From Bordetella genomosp. 10 (GTDB lineage Bacteria > Pseudomonadota > Gammaproteobacteria > Burkholderiales > Burkholderiaceae_B), in NCBI RefSeq assembly GCF_002261225.1, contig NZ_NEVM01000005.1:2294001-2358000 (forward strand): DNA of 64,000 nucleotides, given 5' to 3'. Both the position numbers and the translations under genes were made by a program. The notes beneath the pieces were generated by a model. The model was given only the letters and a program-made list of their open reading frames with translations, was not told where the DNA came from and made no database searches. Positions 8,004 to 17,109 of this stretch are shown piece by piece (the stretch's first letter is position 1; every line of letters begins with the position of its first letter).

Positions 8004-8905
8004 ATCGCATAGGGGCTGTCCCGGGCGCTCTCGCGGGTCAGCTCGATGGCGAATTGCAGGGCGCTGGACGGCGCCTTGGGGCGGTAAGCGATGGCCAGGT
8101 TGGCGATCGGCACCTGCCCCTTCAGCGGCAGATAGCGCACTCCTTCGGCTTGAAGCTGGCTCATGGTGGCCGGGATCACCGATACGCCCATGCCGGCCGC
8201 CACGAACGTCACGACGGACGTCAACTGAGGCACTTCGATGCCCTCGGCCGGGGTGAAGCCGGCGGCTTCGCACGCCTGCACCACGGCGTTGTACAGGCCG
8301 ACGCCTACCTTGCGCGGATAGAAGAGAAACATCTCGGCGGCCAGCTCGCGCAGGTCGATCGCCTTGCGGCTCGCCAACTCATGCGTGGCGGGGACCACCG
8401 CGAGCATGGGCTCGGACAACAAGGTTTCGACCCGCACGCCAGGCAGGTCGGCGGTCGGCGCGCGCACGAACGCAAGGTCGACCGAGCCCTGGTGTACACG
8501 CTGCATGAGTCCCAAGGTGGAGTTCTCCACCAAGGACACATCCACGCCTGGATAACGCCCGCGGAAGGTACGGATCACCCGCGGCACGAAAGGGTGGATG
8601 CTGGCCGATACCGTGAACCCCATGGACAGGGCGCCCAGTTCGCCACTGGCGATACGTCGCGCGGATTCCTTGGCGCGCTCCGCCCCTTCCAGCACCAGCC
8701 TGGCCTCGATCAGGAACGCTTGGCCGGCTTCGGTCAACGCCACGCCCCGCCGATCGCGCACGAACAGTTGCGCGCCGACCTCCTGCTCCAACTGCCGTAT
8801 CTGCTGGCTCAGCGGCGGCTGCCCGATGCCCAGCCGCTCCGCCGCGCGCGTGAAATGCAGCTCGGTCGCGACGGCGACGAAATACTTGAGGTGGCGCAGT
8901 TCCAT
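7991..8905 (-). CDS. LysR-family transcriptional regulator
   Basis: A 304-residue LysR regulator. The N-terminal winged helix includes LKYFVAVATELHFTRAAERLG and QPPLSQQIRQLEQEVGAQLF. The effector-binding domain follows from about residue 90 (SMGFTVSASIHPFVPRVIRTF). The N-terminus resembles BenM/CatM-type aromatic-degradation regulators. The gene is divergent from the alpha/beta hydrolase-Bug-isomerase operon, the usual layout for a LysR activator and its target. A T-N11-A palindrome sits just upstream. Confidence 0.9.
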   Translation of the reverse strand: MELRHLKYFVAVATELHFTRAAERLGIGQPPLSQQIRQLEQEVGAQLFVRDRRGVALTEAGQAFLIEARLVLEGAERAKESARRIASGELGALSMGFTVSASIHPFVPRVIRTFRGRYPGVDVSLVENSTLGLMQRVHQGSVDLAFVRAPTADLPGVRVETLLSEPMLAVVPATHELASRKAIDLRELAAEMFLFYPRKVGVGLYNAVVQACEAAGFTPAEGIEVPQLTSVVTFVAAGMGVSVIPATMSQLQAEGVRYLPLKGQVPIANLAIAYRPKAPSSALQFAIELTRESARDSPYAIHTV

Positions 8906-8931
8906 ATCGAAAACGTCTTACAGGGTTTTTT

Positions 8932-8944
8932 CCATATATTGGAC
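8932..8944. promoter_or_regulatory. Candidate LysR box (TCCA-N5-TGGA)
   Basis: A T-N11-A element with perfect 4-bp arms lies 27 bp upstream of the LysR start and about 100 bp before the divergent hydrolase gene. This is the expected position of an autoregulatory and activating LysR site. Confidence 0.5.
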
Positions 8945-9042
8945 AGATTCTAACCGTCCTCCTACGATCTCGCCTGGATCACGGACTGGCGTGCCACGCC
9001 GGTCCCTCCGCCATTCAAAGAACGACTTCGCGAGACAAGCCC

Positions 9043-9879
9043 ATGCCCATCCTGCAGCGTGACAACGGCCCCAGCCTGCACTACACGGTCACCGATTTCA
9101 CCGATCCCTGGACCAATGCCCCCTACCTGTTCCTGCAACACGGCTATGGCCGTCGCGGCCAGTTCTGGTATCAGTGGGTGCCGCTGCTCAGCCGCCATTT
9201 CAAGGTCGTCTGCCCCGACATGCGCGGCATGGGCCTATCGTCGGCCGACTTCGACCTGAAGACGGGCTATACGCTGGAAACGCTCAGCGACGACGTGATC
9301 GCGATCGCGGACGACCTGGGCGCGGACACCTTCCACTACTGCGGCGAATCGATCGGCGGACTGACTGGCCTGGCCGTCGCCGGCCGCTACCCCGACCGCG
9401 TGCGCACGCTGATCAACGTATCCGGCCCCGTGTTCATTTCCGACGGCGCCCGCAAGGGTTACGCCCTGGGCGAAGCATCGTGGGCGGAAGCGATCCGCGT
9501 GCTGGGCCCGCGCACCTGGCTGGACCGGACCAACGCCAGCACCCGTTTCCCGCCTGATTTCTCGCCCGGCTTCCTGCGCTGGTACACCGATACCTGCGAG
9601 AAATCCGGCACCGAAGTGCTGGCTTGCCTGGCGCAGTTCGCGCTGGACGCGGACGCCCGCCCCTACCTGCCCAAGATCGCCGCGCCCGTTCTGTGCCTGT
9701 ATCCGCAGAAGGGGGCGATCGCCAACGATGAACAGCAGAATGCCTTGAAGACGCTGGTGAAGGATCTCGACCTGCGCCAGGTCGGCACCACGTTCCACAT
9801 GATCCAGCACATCGTGCCGGAAGAGTGCGTGGAACTGGTGTTGGCGCATATCGCCAAGCACAGCCCTGCCGCGGCCTGA
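9043..9879 (+). CDS. Alpha/beta hydrolase
   Basis: A 278-residue alpha/beta-hydrolase. The oxyanion motif is LQHGYGRRGQFWY (about residues 31-43), the nucleophile elbow is GESIGG with Ser103, an acidic candidate lies in KGAIANDEQ, and the catalytic His is in MIQHIVPEE. It resembles enol-lactone hydrolases and C-C hydrolases of aromatic or carboxylic acid degradation. The start is the ATG after ACAAGCCC; the ribosome site is weak. It heads an operon with a Bug binding protein and a sugar-isomerase-like enzyme under the divergent LysR. The substrate is unknown. Confidence 0.85.
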   Translation: MPILQRDNGPSLHYTVTDFTDPWTNAPYLFLQHGYGRRGQFWYQWVPLLSRHFKVVCPDMRGMGLSSADFDLKTGYTLETLSDDVIAIADDLGADTFHYCGESIGGLTGLAVAGRYPDRVRTLINVSGPVFISDGARKGYALGEASWAEAIRVLGPRTWLDRTNASTRFPPDFSPGFLRWYTDTCEKSGTEVLACLAQFALDADARPYLPKIAAPVLCLYPQKGAIANDEQQNALKTLVKDLDLRQVGTTFHMIQHIVPEECVELVLAHIAKHSPAAA

Positions 9880-9898
9880 ATCCCGGCCTGAATCCATA

Positions 9899-9922
9899 AG
9901 GGGGCGTACGAAAACGCCCTCT
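9899..9922. other. Stable intergenic hairpin
   Basis: A 9-bp stem (one G-U pair) closes the loop ACGAAA between the hydrolase and the Bug gene. No T-run follows on either strand, so it is more likely an mRNA-stabilising or partial attenuation hairpin than a terminator. Confidence 0.4.
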
Positions 9923-9951
9923 AAAAAATCCACACGATCCGGAGACACACG

Positions 9952-10911
9952 ATGCGCACCTTCAAACCGGCCGTCATCGCGACGGCGCTTGCGATCGCCT
10001 GCGCCAGCCCCGCGCTGGCAGCGAACACCCCCATCACCATGTACGTGCCGTTCTCGGCCGGCGGCTCCACCGACATCCTGGCGCGCGTGATCGCCAAGGA
10101 CATCGGCGAAGCGCTGGATACGTCGGTGGTCGTGGAGAACAAGCCCGGCGCCGAAGGCTTCATCGCCGCCCGCCAGCTCAAGGCCGCCAAGCCCGACGGC
10201 AATACCCTGATGCTCGTGACCACCAGCGTCTACGCCATCAACCAGGCCATCTTCACGCAAGTGCCTTACGACTCGGGCAAGGACTTCGTGACCGTGGACG
10301 TCATGGCCTCTTCCCCCAACGTCTTCCTGGCGCCCGCCAACTCCAAGTACAACTCCATCAAGGACCTGGTCGACGCCGCTCGCGCCAAGCCCGACGGCGT
10401 GTTCTACGGCACGGGCGCCACGATGCACCTGCTGAATTCCAAGTGGCTGGAAGCCCTGTCCAACACCAAGATGGCCGGCGTCAACTACAAGGGCAGCGCC
10501 GCCGTCTATCCCGACCTGATCTCCGGCCGCGTCGACTTCATGGTCGACCAGCCCCTGTCGTCGATGTCCTTCATCCAGAGCAAGCAACTGAAGGTGCTGG
10601 CCGTGACGTCCAAGCAGCGCTGGCCGCAGATGCCCGACGTGCCCACGGTTGCGGAACAAGGTTATCCCAGCTTCTCCACCACGTCGTGGTGGGCCTTGAT
10701 CGCGCCGGCCGGCACGCCGCCCGAAACGGTGAAGAAGCTGCACGACGCCGTCCGTAAAGGCCTGGCCAAGCAGGACACGCAAGAGAAGATCAAGCAGATC
10801 GGCGCCGACATCAACCAGATGTCTCTGGAAGAAGCGCAAGCCTACACGGCGAGCGAGTTGCAGAAATGGAAATCGATCGCCGACTCCGCCCACGTCAAGT
10901 TGAGCAATTAG
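9952..10911 (+). CDS. Bug-family tripartite tricarboxylate solute-binding protein
   Basis: A 319-residue periplasmic binding protein of the TctC/Bug family. A signal peptide ends near PALAAN (residue 24). Family motifs include MYVPFSAGGSTDILAR, VVVENKPGAEGFIAARQL and DVPTVAEQGYP. Bug proteins usually bind carboxylates and pass them to a TctAB membrane pair, but no TctAB genes are in this window, which is common in Bordetella. It lies in the operon of the hydrolase and the isomerase-like gene, so its ligand is probably their substrate. Confidence 0.92.
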   Translation: MRTFKPAVIATALAIACASPALAANTPITMYVPFSAGGSTDILARVIAKDIGEALDTSVVVENKPGAEGFIAARQLKAAKPDGNTLMLVTTSVYAINQAIFTQVPYDSGKDFVTVDVMASSPNVFLAPANSKYNSIKDLVDAARAKPDGVFYGTGATMHLLNSKWLEALSNTKMAGVNYKGSAAVYPDLISGRVDFMVDQPLSSMSFIQSKQLKVLAVTSKQRWPQMPDVPTVAEQGYPSFSTTSWWALIAPAGTPPETVKKLHDAVRKGLAKQDTQEKIKQIGADINQMSLEEAQAYTASELQKWKSIADSAHVKLSN

Positions 10912-10927
10912 GACACGGAACGCGCCG

Positions 10928-11719
10928 GTGCTGAAGCTATCCGCCAATATTTCGCTGCTGTTCGGCGAACTGCCGTTTCTTGCGCGCTTCGGCGCCGCCG
11001 CCCGGGCCGGCTTCGCCGCCGTCGAAGCCATGTATCCCTATGACCAGCGCGTCGAAGACATGGCGCGCGAACTGCGGGCCCATGACCTGACGCAGTCGGT
11101 GATCAATCTGCCGCCCGGCAATGCCGCGGCGGCGGAGAAAGGCCTGGCCGCGCTGCCGGGCCGGGAGCGCGATTTCGAAGCGTCCCTGGAACTCGGACTG
11201 GAATACGCCCAGGGCCTGGGCTGCGAGCGGGTTCACCTGCTCACCGGCAACCTGCCGGCAGGCATGGCCTTGCAGGACGTGCGCGGCCTGCTCGTCCGCA
11301 ACATCGAACGGGCCGTCAGGTTCTTCGAGCCGCACGGCATCGTCGTGCTGCTCGAACCCTTGAGCCTGCAGATGCTGCCGCGCTATTCGCTACCTCGCGT
11401 GGAAGACGCGATTGCCTTGATCGAGGACATCGGTTCACCTTCGCTGCGGCTGCAATTGGACCTGTATCACACGCAGATGGAACAGGGCAATCTGGCGGCG
11501 CTGATCGAACGGTACGAAGCGCATATCGACTACATCCAAGTGGCCGGCGTGCCGGGACGCCACGAACCCACCGTCGGTGAAATCAACTATGCCTATCTGC
11601 TGGACCTGCTGACGCGGCGCGGCTTCCAGGGGTGGGTGGGCTGTGAATACGTTCCGAAGGGGAGCACCGTGGACGGCTTGCTCTGGGCGCGCGACTGGGG
11701 CTTGTTGCCGCAACGTTGA
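10928..11719 (+). CDS. Hydroxypyruvate isomerase-like TIM barrel (Hyi/OtnI family)
   Basis: A 263-residue xylose-isomerase-like TIM barrel with a GTG start 16 bp after the Bug gene. Family features are MLKLSANISLLFGELPFL, the INLPPGNAAAAEKGLAALPG segment, and metal/substrate residues in LLEPLS, LQLDLYHTQ, IQVAGVPGRHEP and GCEYVPKG. Hyi and OtnI interconvert hydroxypyruvate or 2-oxo-tetronate with their aldehyde isomers. This suggests a small sugar acid or its precursor is the operon's substrate, although the exact reaction cannot be fixed from sequence. Confidence 0.82.
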   Translation: MLKLSANISLLFGELPFLARFGAAARAGFAAVEAMYPYDQRVEDMARELRAHDLTQSVINLPPGNAAAAEKGLAALPGRERDFEASLELGLEYAQGLGCERVHLLTGNLPAGMALQDVRGLLVRNIERAVRFFEPHGIVVLLEPLSLQMLPRYSLPRVEDAIALIEDIGSPSLRLQLDLYHTQMEQGNLAALIERYEAHIDYIQVAGVPGRHEPTVGEINYAYLLDLLTRRGFQGWVGCEYVPKGSTVDGLLWARDWGLLPQR

Positions 11720-11857
11720 CGGGCAGCCACGCAAGGACAAGGACCGCAGGCGTGCCCCGCCATCTGCCTGCGACCTGGATTCACGACGAGCACGCGCGTC
11801 ACGAGGTGCTCGTGGAGAATCCGGCCAGGCGGTATCGGTTCCAGCGGCCCGTCCTGC

Positions 11858-13054
11858 CTAGGGCTTCTTGCCGAACGCTTCGGCATCGGCGCGCCACGAG
11901 ATCGCCTGCTCGCTCAACGTGAAGCCCAGGCCCGGGCGGTCCGACACATACATGCGGCCGTCCTTCAACTGCATCTGCTCGTTGAACATCGGGCCCAGCC
12001 ATTCGAAATGCTCCAGCCAGGGCTCGATGGGATAGGCCGCGGCGAGATGCAGGTGGATCTCCATGGCGAAGTGCGGCGCCAGCTTGCGGCCCTTAAACGC
12101 GCCCAGCGCCATGATTTCGAGGAAGGGCGTGATGCCGCCGACGCGCGGCGCGTCCGGCTGGATGAAATCGCTGCCCTCGGCCATGATGAGCTGCGCGTGC
12201 TCGCCCGCGCTGGTCAGCATCTCGCCGGTGGCGATGGCGGTATCGAAGCGCTGCGCGAGCTGGGCGTGGCCCTCGAAATCGTAGGCGTCGAGCGGTTCCT
12301 CGATCCAGGTGAGGTCGAAGTCCTCGAAGGCACGGCAGGCGCGGGTCGCCTTCTGCCGGTCCCATTGCTGGTTCGCGTCGACCATCAAGGGGAAATCGCG
12401 GCCCAGCAGCTTGCGCACTTCGCCCACCCGCTGGATGTCGATGGCCAGGTCCGGCTGGCCCACCTTGAGCTTGATGCCGCCGATGCCGCTTTCGCGCGAG
12501 ATCTGCACGTTCTTCAGCACCTGGTCCAGCGGCGTATGCAGATAGCCGCCCGAGGTGTTGTAGCACTGCACGGAATCGCGATGGGCGCCCAGCAGCTTGG
12601 CCAGCGGCAGGCCGGCGCGCTTGGCCTTCATATCCCACAATGCGATGTCGAACGGCGCGATCGCCTGCGTGGTCAGCCCGCTGCGGCCCATGGAAGCGCC
12701 GGCCCACAGCAGCTTGGTGAACAGGCGCGAGATGTCGCTGGGATCCTCGCCCAGCAGGTTGGGCGCGATCTCCTTCGCATGCGCGTACATGCCCGGCCCG
12801 CCCGCGCGCTTCGAGTAGCCGAAGCCGATGCCCTCATGCCCGTCCCGCGTGCGGATCTCGGCGAAGATGAAGGCGATCTCCGTCAACGGCTTCTGGCGTC
12901 CGGTGAGCACCTTGGCGTCGCTCACGGGCGTGGCCAGGGGCAGATAGATCAGCGACACCTTGATCCACGCGATGCGATCGCCGCTCTCGGCCGCGGTGCG
13001 CGCATTGGCGTCCGCCTTGGCATAGGACACGATGTTGGATTCGACGGCTTTCAT
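11858..13054 (-). CDS. L-talarate/galactarate dehydratase-like enolase-superfamily enzyme
   Basis: A 398-residue mandelate-racemase-type enolase. The catalytic pieces are visible: KLKVGQ (Lys-x-Lys base), MVDANQ, WIEEPLD and ATGEM (three metal acidic ligands), IQPDAPRVGG, and HFAMEIHLHLAAAYP (catalytic His region). The N-terminal LPLATPVSDAKVLTGRQKP and YSKRAGGPGMYAHA closely resemble the L-talarate/galactarate dehydratases described from Salmonella and Polaromonas. The predicted product is 5-keto-4-deoxy-glucarate. The start is the ATG at 13054, after GAGGAAAT. A Bug binding-protein gene lies 37 bp upstream in the same direction, so import and dehydration are probably coupled. Confidence 0.85.
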   Translation of the reverse strand: MKAVESNIVSYAKADANARTAAESGDRIAWIKVSLIYLPLATPVSDAKVLTGRQKPLTEIAFIFAEIRTRDGHEGIGFGYSKRAGGPGMYAHAKEIAPNLLGEDPSDISRLFTKLLWAGASMGRSGLTTQAIAPFDIALWDMKAKRAGLPLAKLLGAHRDSVQCYNTSGGYLHTPLDQVLKNVQISRESGIGGIKLKVGQPDLAIDIQRVGEVRKLLGRDFPLMVDANQQWDRQKATRACRAFEDFDLTWIEEPLDAYDFEGHAQLAQRFDTAIATGEMLTSAGEHAQLIMAEGSDFIQPDAPRVGGITPFLEIMALGAFKGRKLAPHFAMEIHLHLAAAYPIEPWLEHFEWLGPMFNEQMQLKDGRMYVSDRPGLGFTLSEQAISWRADAEAFGKKP

Positions 13055-13091
13055 TTGAAAATTTCCTCGAGAAAAAAATAATGGCATCTGC

Positions 13092-14072
13092 TCAATTACC
13101 GAGCTGGATACCCGACTTTCGCACCACGTCTTCCCAGCGAGCGATCTCCGATTGGACGAATTTGGTATAGGGCACGGAACCTTGCGCCACCACGACGAAA
13201 CCGGTGGCTTCCAGCTTCGCCTTGGCCGCGGGATCGGCAAAGCCGCGCACCATTGCCGTTTCCAGCTTCTTCACGACGGCGTCGGGGGTTCCCTTGGGCG
13301 CCGACAGCCCTGTCCACGACACGGCGGTAAATCCCGGATAGCCCGACTCGGCGACCGTCGGAACGTCCGGGTACAGCGGGTTGCGCTCGGCGCTGGTAAC
13401 GGCCAGGGCGCGCAGGTTTCCCGACTTGACGTGAGGCAGCGCGGCGTCCTGGTTCGTGAACATGCCGTTGATCTGGCCGGACAGCACATCCGTCAGCGCC
13501 GGCGCGCCGCCCTTGTAGGGAATGCCCACCATGTCGAGTCCGGCCACCTGCTTCAGATATTCCGTCGTCAGGTGTCCCGACGATGCGTTCACCTGACCAT
13601 AGTCGAACTTGCCGGGATGCGCCTTGACCCAGGCAATGAACTCCTTGAAGGTCTTGGCCGGGAAGGAAGGATTCACGACGAGCACGTTAGGCCCCGCCGC
13701 CAACTGCGAGATATGAACGAAATCCTTGTTGGAGTCGTAAGGCGGCGCCGGCTTGAACGCGTGGATGATGGCGTTGCTGCCTATGCCGGACAACAGCAAC
13801 GTGTAGCCGTCCGGCGCGGAACGCGCCACCTGGTCGGACCCGATTGCGCCGCCCGCCCCACCCTTGTTTTCCACCACGAAAGGCTGCTTCAATTGTCGCC
13901 CGAGCACCTCGGCGATCAAGCGCCCCATCAGGTCGCTGGTGCCGCCGGCAGGAAAGGGCACGATGATTTTCACGGCGTGCGAAGGATAATCGTCCTGTGC
14001 CGCGGCGCTGTTGGCCAACCCCAGGAGACTCGCGCACAGGCCGAACGCGAGTAGTCGGTATCGTCGTTTCAT
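13092..14072 (-). CDS. Bug-family tripartite tricarboxylate solute-binding protein
   Basis: A 326-residue periplasmic binding protein. The signal peptide at about residues 1-25 ends AAAQDD. Family motifs are KIIVPFPAGGTSDLMGRL, FVVENKGGAGGAIG, YKGGAPALTDVLSGQ and DVPTVAESGYPGF. The start is the ATG preceded by GGAGGAGACAAC, a very strong ribosome site; the 32 residues upstream in frame are rejected. It is co-oriented with the galactarate-dehydratase-like gene and divergent from a LacI regulator. The likely ligand is an aldarate or related sugar acid. Confidence 0.92.
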   Translation of the reverse strand: MKRRYRLLAFGLCASLLGLANSAAAQDDYPSHAVKIIVPFPAGGTSDLMGRLIAEVLGRQLKQPFVVENKGGAGGAIGSDQVARSAPDGYTLLLSGIGSNAIIHAFKPAPPYDSNKDFVHISQLAAGPNVLVVNPSFPAKTFKEFIAWVKAHPGKFDYGQVNASSGHLTTEYLKQVAGLDMVGIPYKGGAPALTDVLSGQINGMFTNQDAALPHVKSGNLRALAVTSAERNPLYPDVPTVAESGYPGFTAVSWTGLSAPKGTPDAVVKKLETAMVRGFADPAAKAKLEATGFVVVAQGSVPYTKFVQSEIARWEDVVRKSGIQLGN

Positions 14073-14139
14073 GTTGTCTCCTCCGCGGCCGAAACCGCTT
14101 GTTTTGTAGGTGTTCCGCGTAGAATGCGGGAAGCATTTC

Positions 14140-14153
14140 CATTGTCGATAACA
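14140..14153. promoter_or_regulatory. Weak LacI-type operator candidate
   Basis: CATTGTCGATAACA has one perfect GATAACA half around a central CG and a partial left half, in the gap between the Bug and LacI genes. It resembles gluconate-repressor-type sites. It does not match the strong palindrome at 18249-18266, so at most one of the two is the true LacI site. Confidence 0.25.
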
Positions 14154-14272
14154 GGCGGGATTTGGCAACGCGGGACCACGGGAAACCCGCCCACCAGTCC
14201 CACGATTTGGAATTCGACGCCACCCATTCCTGGCCGATGCACGACAGTCGCCAACGCAGATCGGAGCAACAC

Positions 14273-15277
14273 ATGAAGAACCCGCCCGCCCGTGTGCAAA
14301 TGGCGGACGTCGCCCGCGCCGCGGGCGTGGCCCGGGTGACCGTCTCCCGCGTCATAAGCGCGCCCGCCACCGTGGCGCCGAAAACCCGCGCGGCGGTCGA
14401 AGCCGCCATCGCCAGGCTGGGCTTCGTGCCCAACCTGAATGCGGGCACATTGGCATCGCGGCGCTCCAATATCGTGGGCGCCCTGGTTCCGACGTTGTCC
14501 AACTCGTGGTTCGCCGACACCATGGACGGTTTGGCCGCCACGCTCTCGAACGCCGGATATCAATTGCTGCTGGGCCAGACCCGCTACGACGAAGAAGAAG
14601 CGCGGCGATTGGTAAGCGCATTCATCGGCCGCCGCGTGGATGCCATCGTGCTGACGGGCACACGCCATGGTTCCGCCATCGAGACGATGCTCGCGCGCGC
14701 CGGCATTCCGGTTATCGAATGCTGGGACCTGACCGATACGCCGATAGACACGGTGGTCGGCTTTTCCAACACGGACGCGGGCGCGGCGGTGGCGCGCCAT
14801 CTCGTTGCCCGGGGTTGCCGCAACCTGGGTTTCATCGGCGCCGACGAGGACCGCTCGAACCAGCGCCTGCAAGGTTTCCGGGAAACGGCACTGGCGCTGT
14901 CGGGCAAGGATGTCGCCGTTCATCGCGTCGCCCCGCCGTCCAGCATCGATGACGGCGCGCGCGGCGCCGCCCTCCTGATGTCGCGCCAGCCGCGACTGGA
15001 TGGCGTCTTTTGCAGCAACGACACGCTGGCATTGGGCGCGCTGCTCGCCGCCCGGCGCGAGGGCTGGCCTGTGCCGGCGCGCATGGCCGTGGTGGGGTTC
15101 TCGGACTTGCCGGTGGCCGCGGCCAGCGTGCCCGCGCTGACGACGGTGCGTATCGACTCGCGCGCCCTGGGCGTACGCGTCGGCGAACTGCTCGCGCAGC
15201 GGCTGCGCGGCGCGGTGCCCGATGACAAGCGTATCCACGATTTGGGATTCTCGCTCATCGTCCGCGAGAGCGCGTGA
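14273..15277 (+). CDS. LacI-family transcriptional regulator
   Basis: A 334-residue LacI/GntR-type repressor. The N-terminal helix-turn-helix is MADVARAAGVARVTVSRVIS, then a hinge (FVPNLNAGTLASRR). The sugar-binding domain has NIVGALVPTLSN, GFSNTDAG and DGVFCSNDTLALGAL. The start at 14273 is preferred over ATG 14237 because GGAG lies at 14263-14266. It is divergent from the Bug/galactarate dehydratase pair and convergent with the IlvD-UxuA pair. It probably controls both in response to a sugar acid or its keto-deoxy product. Confidence 0.9.
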   Translation: MKNPPARVQMADVARAAGVARVTVSRVISAPATVAPKTRAAVEAAIARLGFVPNLNAGTLASRRSNIVGALVPTLSNSWFADTMDGLAATLSNAGYQLLLGQTRYDEEEARRLVSAFIGRRVDAIVLTGTRHGSAIETMLARAGIPVIECWDLTDTPIDTVVGFSNTDAGAAVARHLVARGCRNLGFIGADEDRSNQRLQGFRETALALSGKDVAVHRVAPPSSIDDGARGAALLMSRQPRLDGVFCSNDTLALGALLAARREGWPVPARMAVVGFSDLPVAAASVPALTTVRIDSRALGVRVGELLAQRLRGAVPDDKRIHDLGFSLIVRESA

Positions 15278-15332
15278 ATCGAGGCGGCGCCGGCCGGAGA
15301 GTCCAGGCCCACCGCGCGGCGCATGGCCGCCA

Positions 15333-17066
15333 TCAGAAAATATCCGGCTCGCCGGCGCTTTCGCCGGCCTGGGTCAACAGGAAATCCATATCGCAACCGT
15401 CGTCGGCCTGCAGGATATGTTCGATGAACATCCTGCCGTAGCCGCGCGCGTAACGCGCCGGCGGCGGCGACCATCGCGCCCGCCGACGCGCCAGCTCCGA
15501 CTCATCGACGTCGAGATGTATCGTGCGCGAGGGCACGTCCACCGCCACCATGTCGCCGGTCCGCGCCAAGGCCAGCGTACCGCCCACATAGGCCTCGGGC
15601 GCCACGTGCAGCACGCAGGCGCCATAGCTGGTGCCGCTCATGCGCGCATCGCTGATGCGCAGCATGTCGCGCACACCCTGCCGCACCAGTTTCAGGGGCA
15701 AGGGAATCATGCCCCATTCCGGCATGCCGGGGCCGCCCTTCGGGCCCGCGTTGCGCAGGATGATGACGTGGTCTTCGGTGACGTCGGCCTCCGGATCGTC
15801 GATCATCTTCTTGAGGCTGGGATAATCGTCGAAGACCATGGCCGGCCCTCGATGGCGCAGGAATTTTTCGCTCATCGCGCCGGGCTTGATGACGCATCCC
15901 CCCGGCGCCAGGTTGCCCCGCAGCACGGCCAGCGAGCCTTCGCGGTAGACGGGTCGTTCCGGCGTGCGTATCACGTCGTCGTCATGGACCTTGGCATCTT
16001 CGATATTCCTACCCAGCGACTGGCCGCTTACCGTCATGGCGTCCAGGCGCAGATGCCGCGTCAGGCGCGTCATCAACGCAGGCAGGCCGCCCGCATAGTA
16101 GAAGTCCTCCATCAAATACCGGCTATCGCCGTTGGGACGAATGTTGGCGATGACCGGCACATCGCGGCTGATGCGATCGAAGTCATCCAGCCCGACGTCC
16201 TTCAGGCCCGCCCGCCGCGCCAATGCGATGACGTGGATGATGGCGTTGGTGGAGCATCCCATGGCCATGGCGACGACGATGGCGTTGAGGAAGGCGTCGC
16301 GGGTCAGGATGGCCGACGGCCGCAGGTCATCGTGCACCATTTGCACGATGCGCCGCCCCGCCTGCGTCGACATGCGCTGATGGCCCGCGTCCACCGCGGG
16401 TATGCTCGAGGCGCCGGGCAGCGCCATGCCCAGCGCCTCGGCGATGCCGGTCATGGTGCTGGCCGTGCCCATCGTCATGCAGGTTCCCGGTCCCCGCGCG
16501 ATGCCGCTGACGATGCCTTCCCACTGCGTCTCGGTAATCCTGCCGGCGCGCCGCTCATCCCAGAACTTGAACGCGTCGGATCCGGATCCCAGCGTCTGCC
16601 CTTGCGAATTGCCGCGCAACATGGGACCGGCCGGCAGGAATATCGTCGGCAGATCCGCGCTGATCGCCCCCAGCAGCATGGCGGGCGTGGTCTTGTCGCA
16701 ACCGCCCATCAAGACCACGGCGTCGACCGGATAGCAGCGGATCATCTCCTCGACTTCCATCGCCATCATGTTGCGATAAAGCAGGGCGGACGGCTTGACG
16801 ATGGCGTCGTTCAAGGACAGTGTCGGCATTTCGAGTGGGAATCCCCCCATCTGCAGCACGCCGCGCTTGACGTCGTCGACCCGCTGGCGGAAATGCATAT
16901 GGCAGGGGTTGAACTCCGACCAGCTATTCATGATCGCGACGATGGGCTTGCCGTCCCAATCGCCGCGGTCGTAACCCATCTGCATGAAACGGCTACGGTG
17001 ATTGAAAGAACGAAAATCGTCGTTAGCCAGCCAGCGCTGGCTGCGCAGCTTGAGCAGCCTGGTCAT
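15333..17066 (-). CDS. IlvD/Edd-family sugar-acid dehydratase
   Basis: A 577-residue iron-sulfur dehydratase. The three cluster cysteines are visible: Cys55 in NPCHMH, Cys123 in GGCDKTTP and Cys196 in GPGTCMTMG. Length and the N-terminal RSQRWLANDDFRSFNHRSR pattern place it with the sugar-acid branch (L-arabonate, D-xylonate or galactonate dehydratases), not biosynthetic IlvD. It would remove water from an aldonate to give a 2-keto-3-deoxy acid. The start at 17066 (MTRLLKLRSQ) follows GGAGACAAC. It lies 43 bp after the UxuA-like gene and is co-transcribed with it. Confidence 0.85.
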   Translation of the reverse strand: MTRLLKLRSQRWLANDDFRSFNHRSRFMQMGYDRGDWDGKPIVAIMNSWSEFNPCHMHFRQRVDDVKRGVLQMGGFPLEMPTLSLNDAIVKPSALLYRNMMAMEVEEMIRCYPVDAVVLMGGCDKTTPAMLLGAISADLPTIFLPAGPMLRGNSQGQTLGSGSDAFKFWDERRAGRITETQWEGIVSGIARGPGTCMTMGTASTMTGIAEALGMALPGASSIPAVDAGHQRMSTQAGRRIVQMVHDDLRPSAILTRDAFLNAIVVAMAMGCSTNAIIHVIALARRAGLKDVGLDDFDRISRDVPVIANIRPNGDSRYLMEDFYYAGGLPALMTRLTRHLRLDAMTVSGQSLGRNIEDAKVHDDDVIRTPERPVYREGSLAVLRGNLAPGGCVIKPGAMSEKFLRHRGPAMVFDDYPSLKKMIDDPEADVTEDHVIILRNAGPKGGPGMPEWGMIPLPLKLVRQGVRDMLRISDARMSGTSYGACVLHVAPEAYVGGTLALARTGDMVAVDVPSRTIHLDVDESELARRRARWSPPPARYARGYGRMFIEHILQADDGCDMDFLLTQAGESAGEPDIF

Positions 17067-17109
17067 CGGTGTTGTCTCCTGGTGCGTTGGCGGATCCGGG
17101 CGCGCCGGG

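Noticed and set aside
9899..9922. Terminator between hydrolase and Bug genes
   Set aside because: The hairpin is followed by A-rich, not T-rich, sequence, and the flanking genes look like one operon; kept only as a hairpin.
14162..14272. 37-residue N-terminal extension of the LacI regulator
   Set aside because: The conserved LacI N-terminus begins at 14273 with a good GGAG ribosome site; the upstream part is the divergent promoter region.
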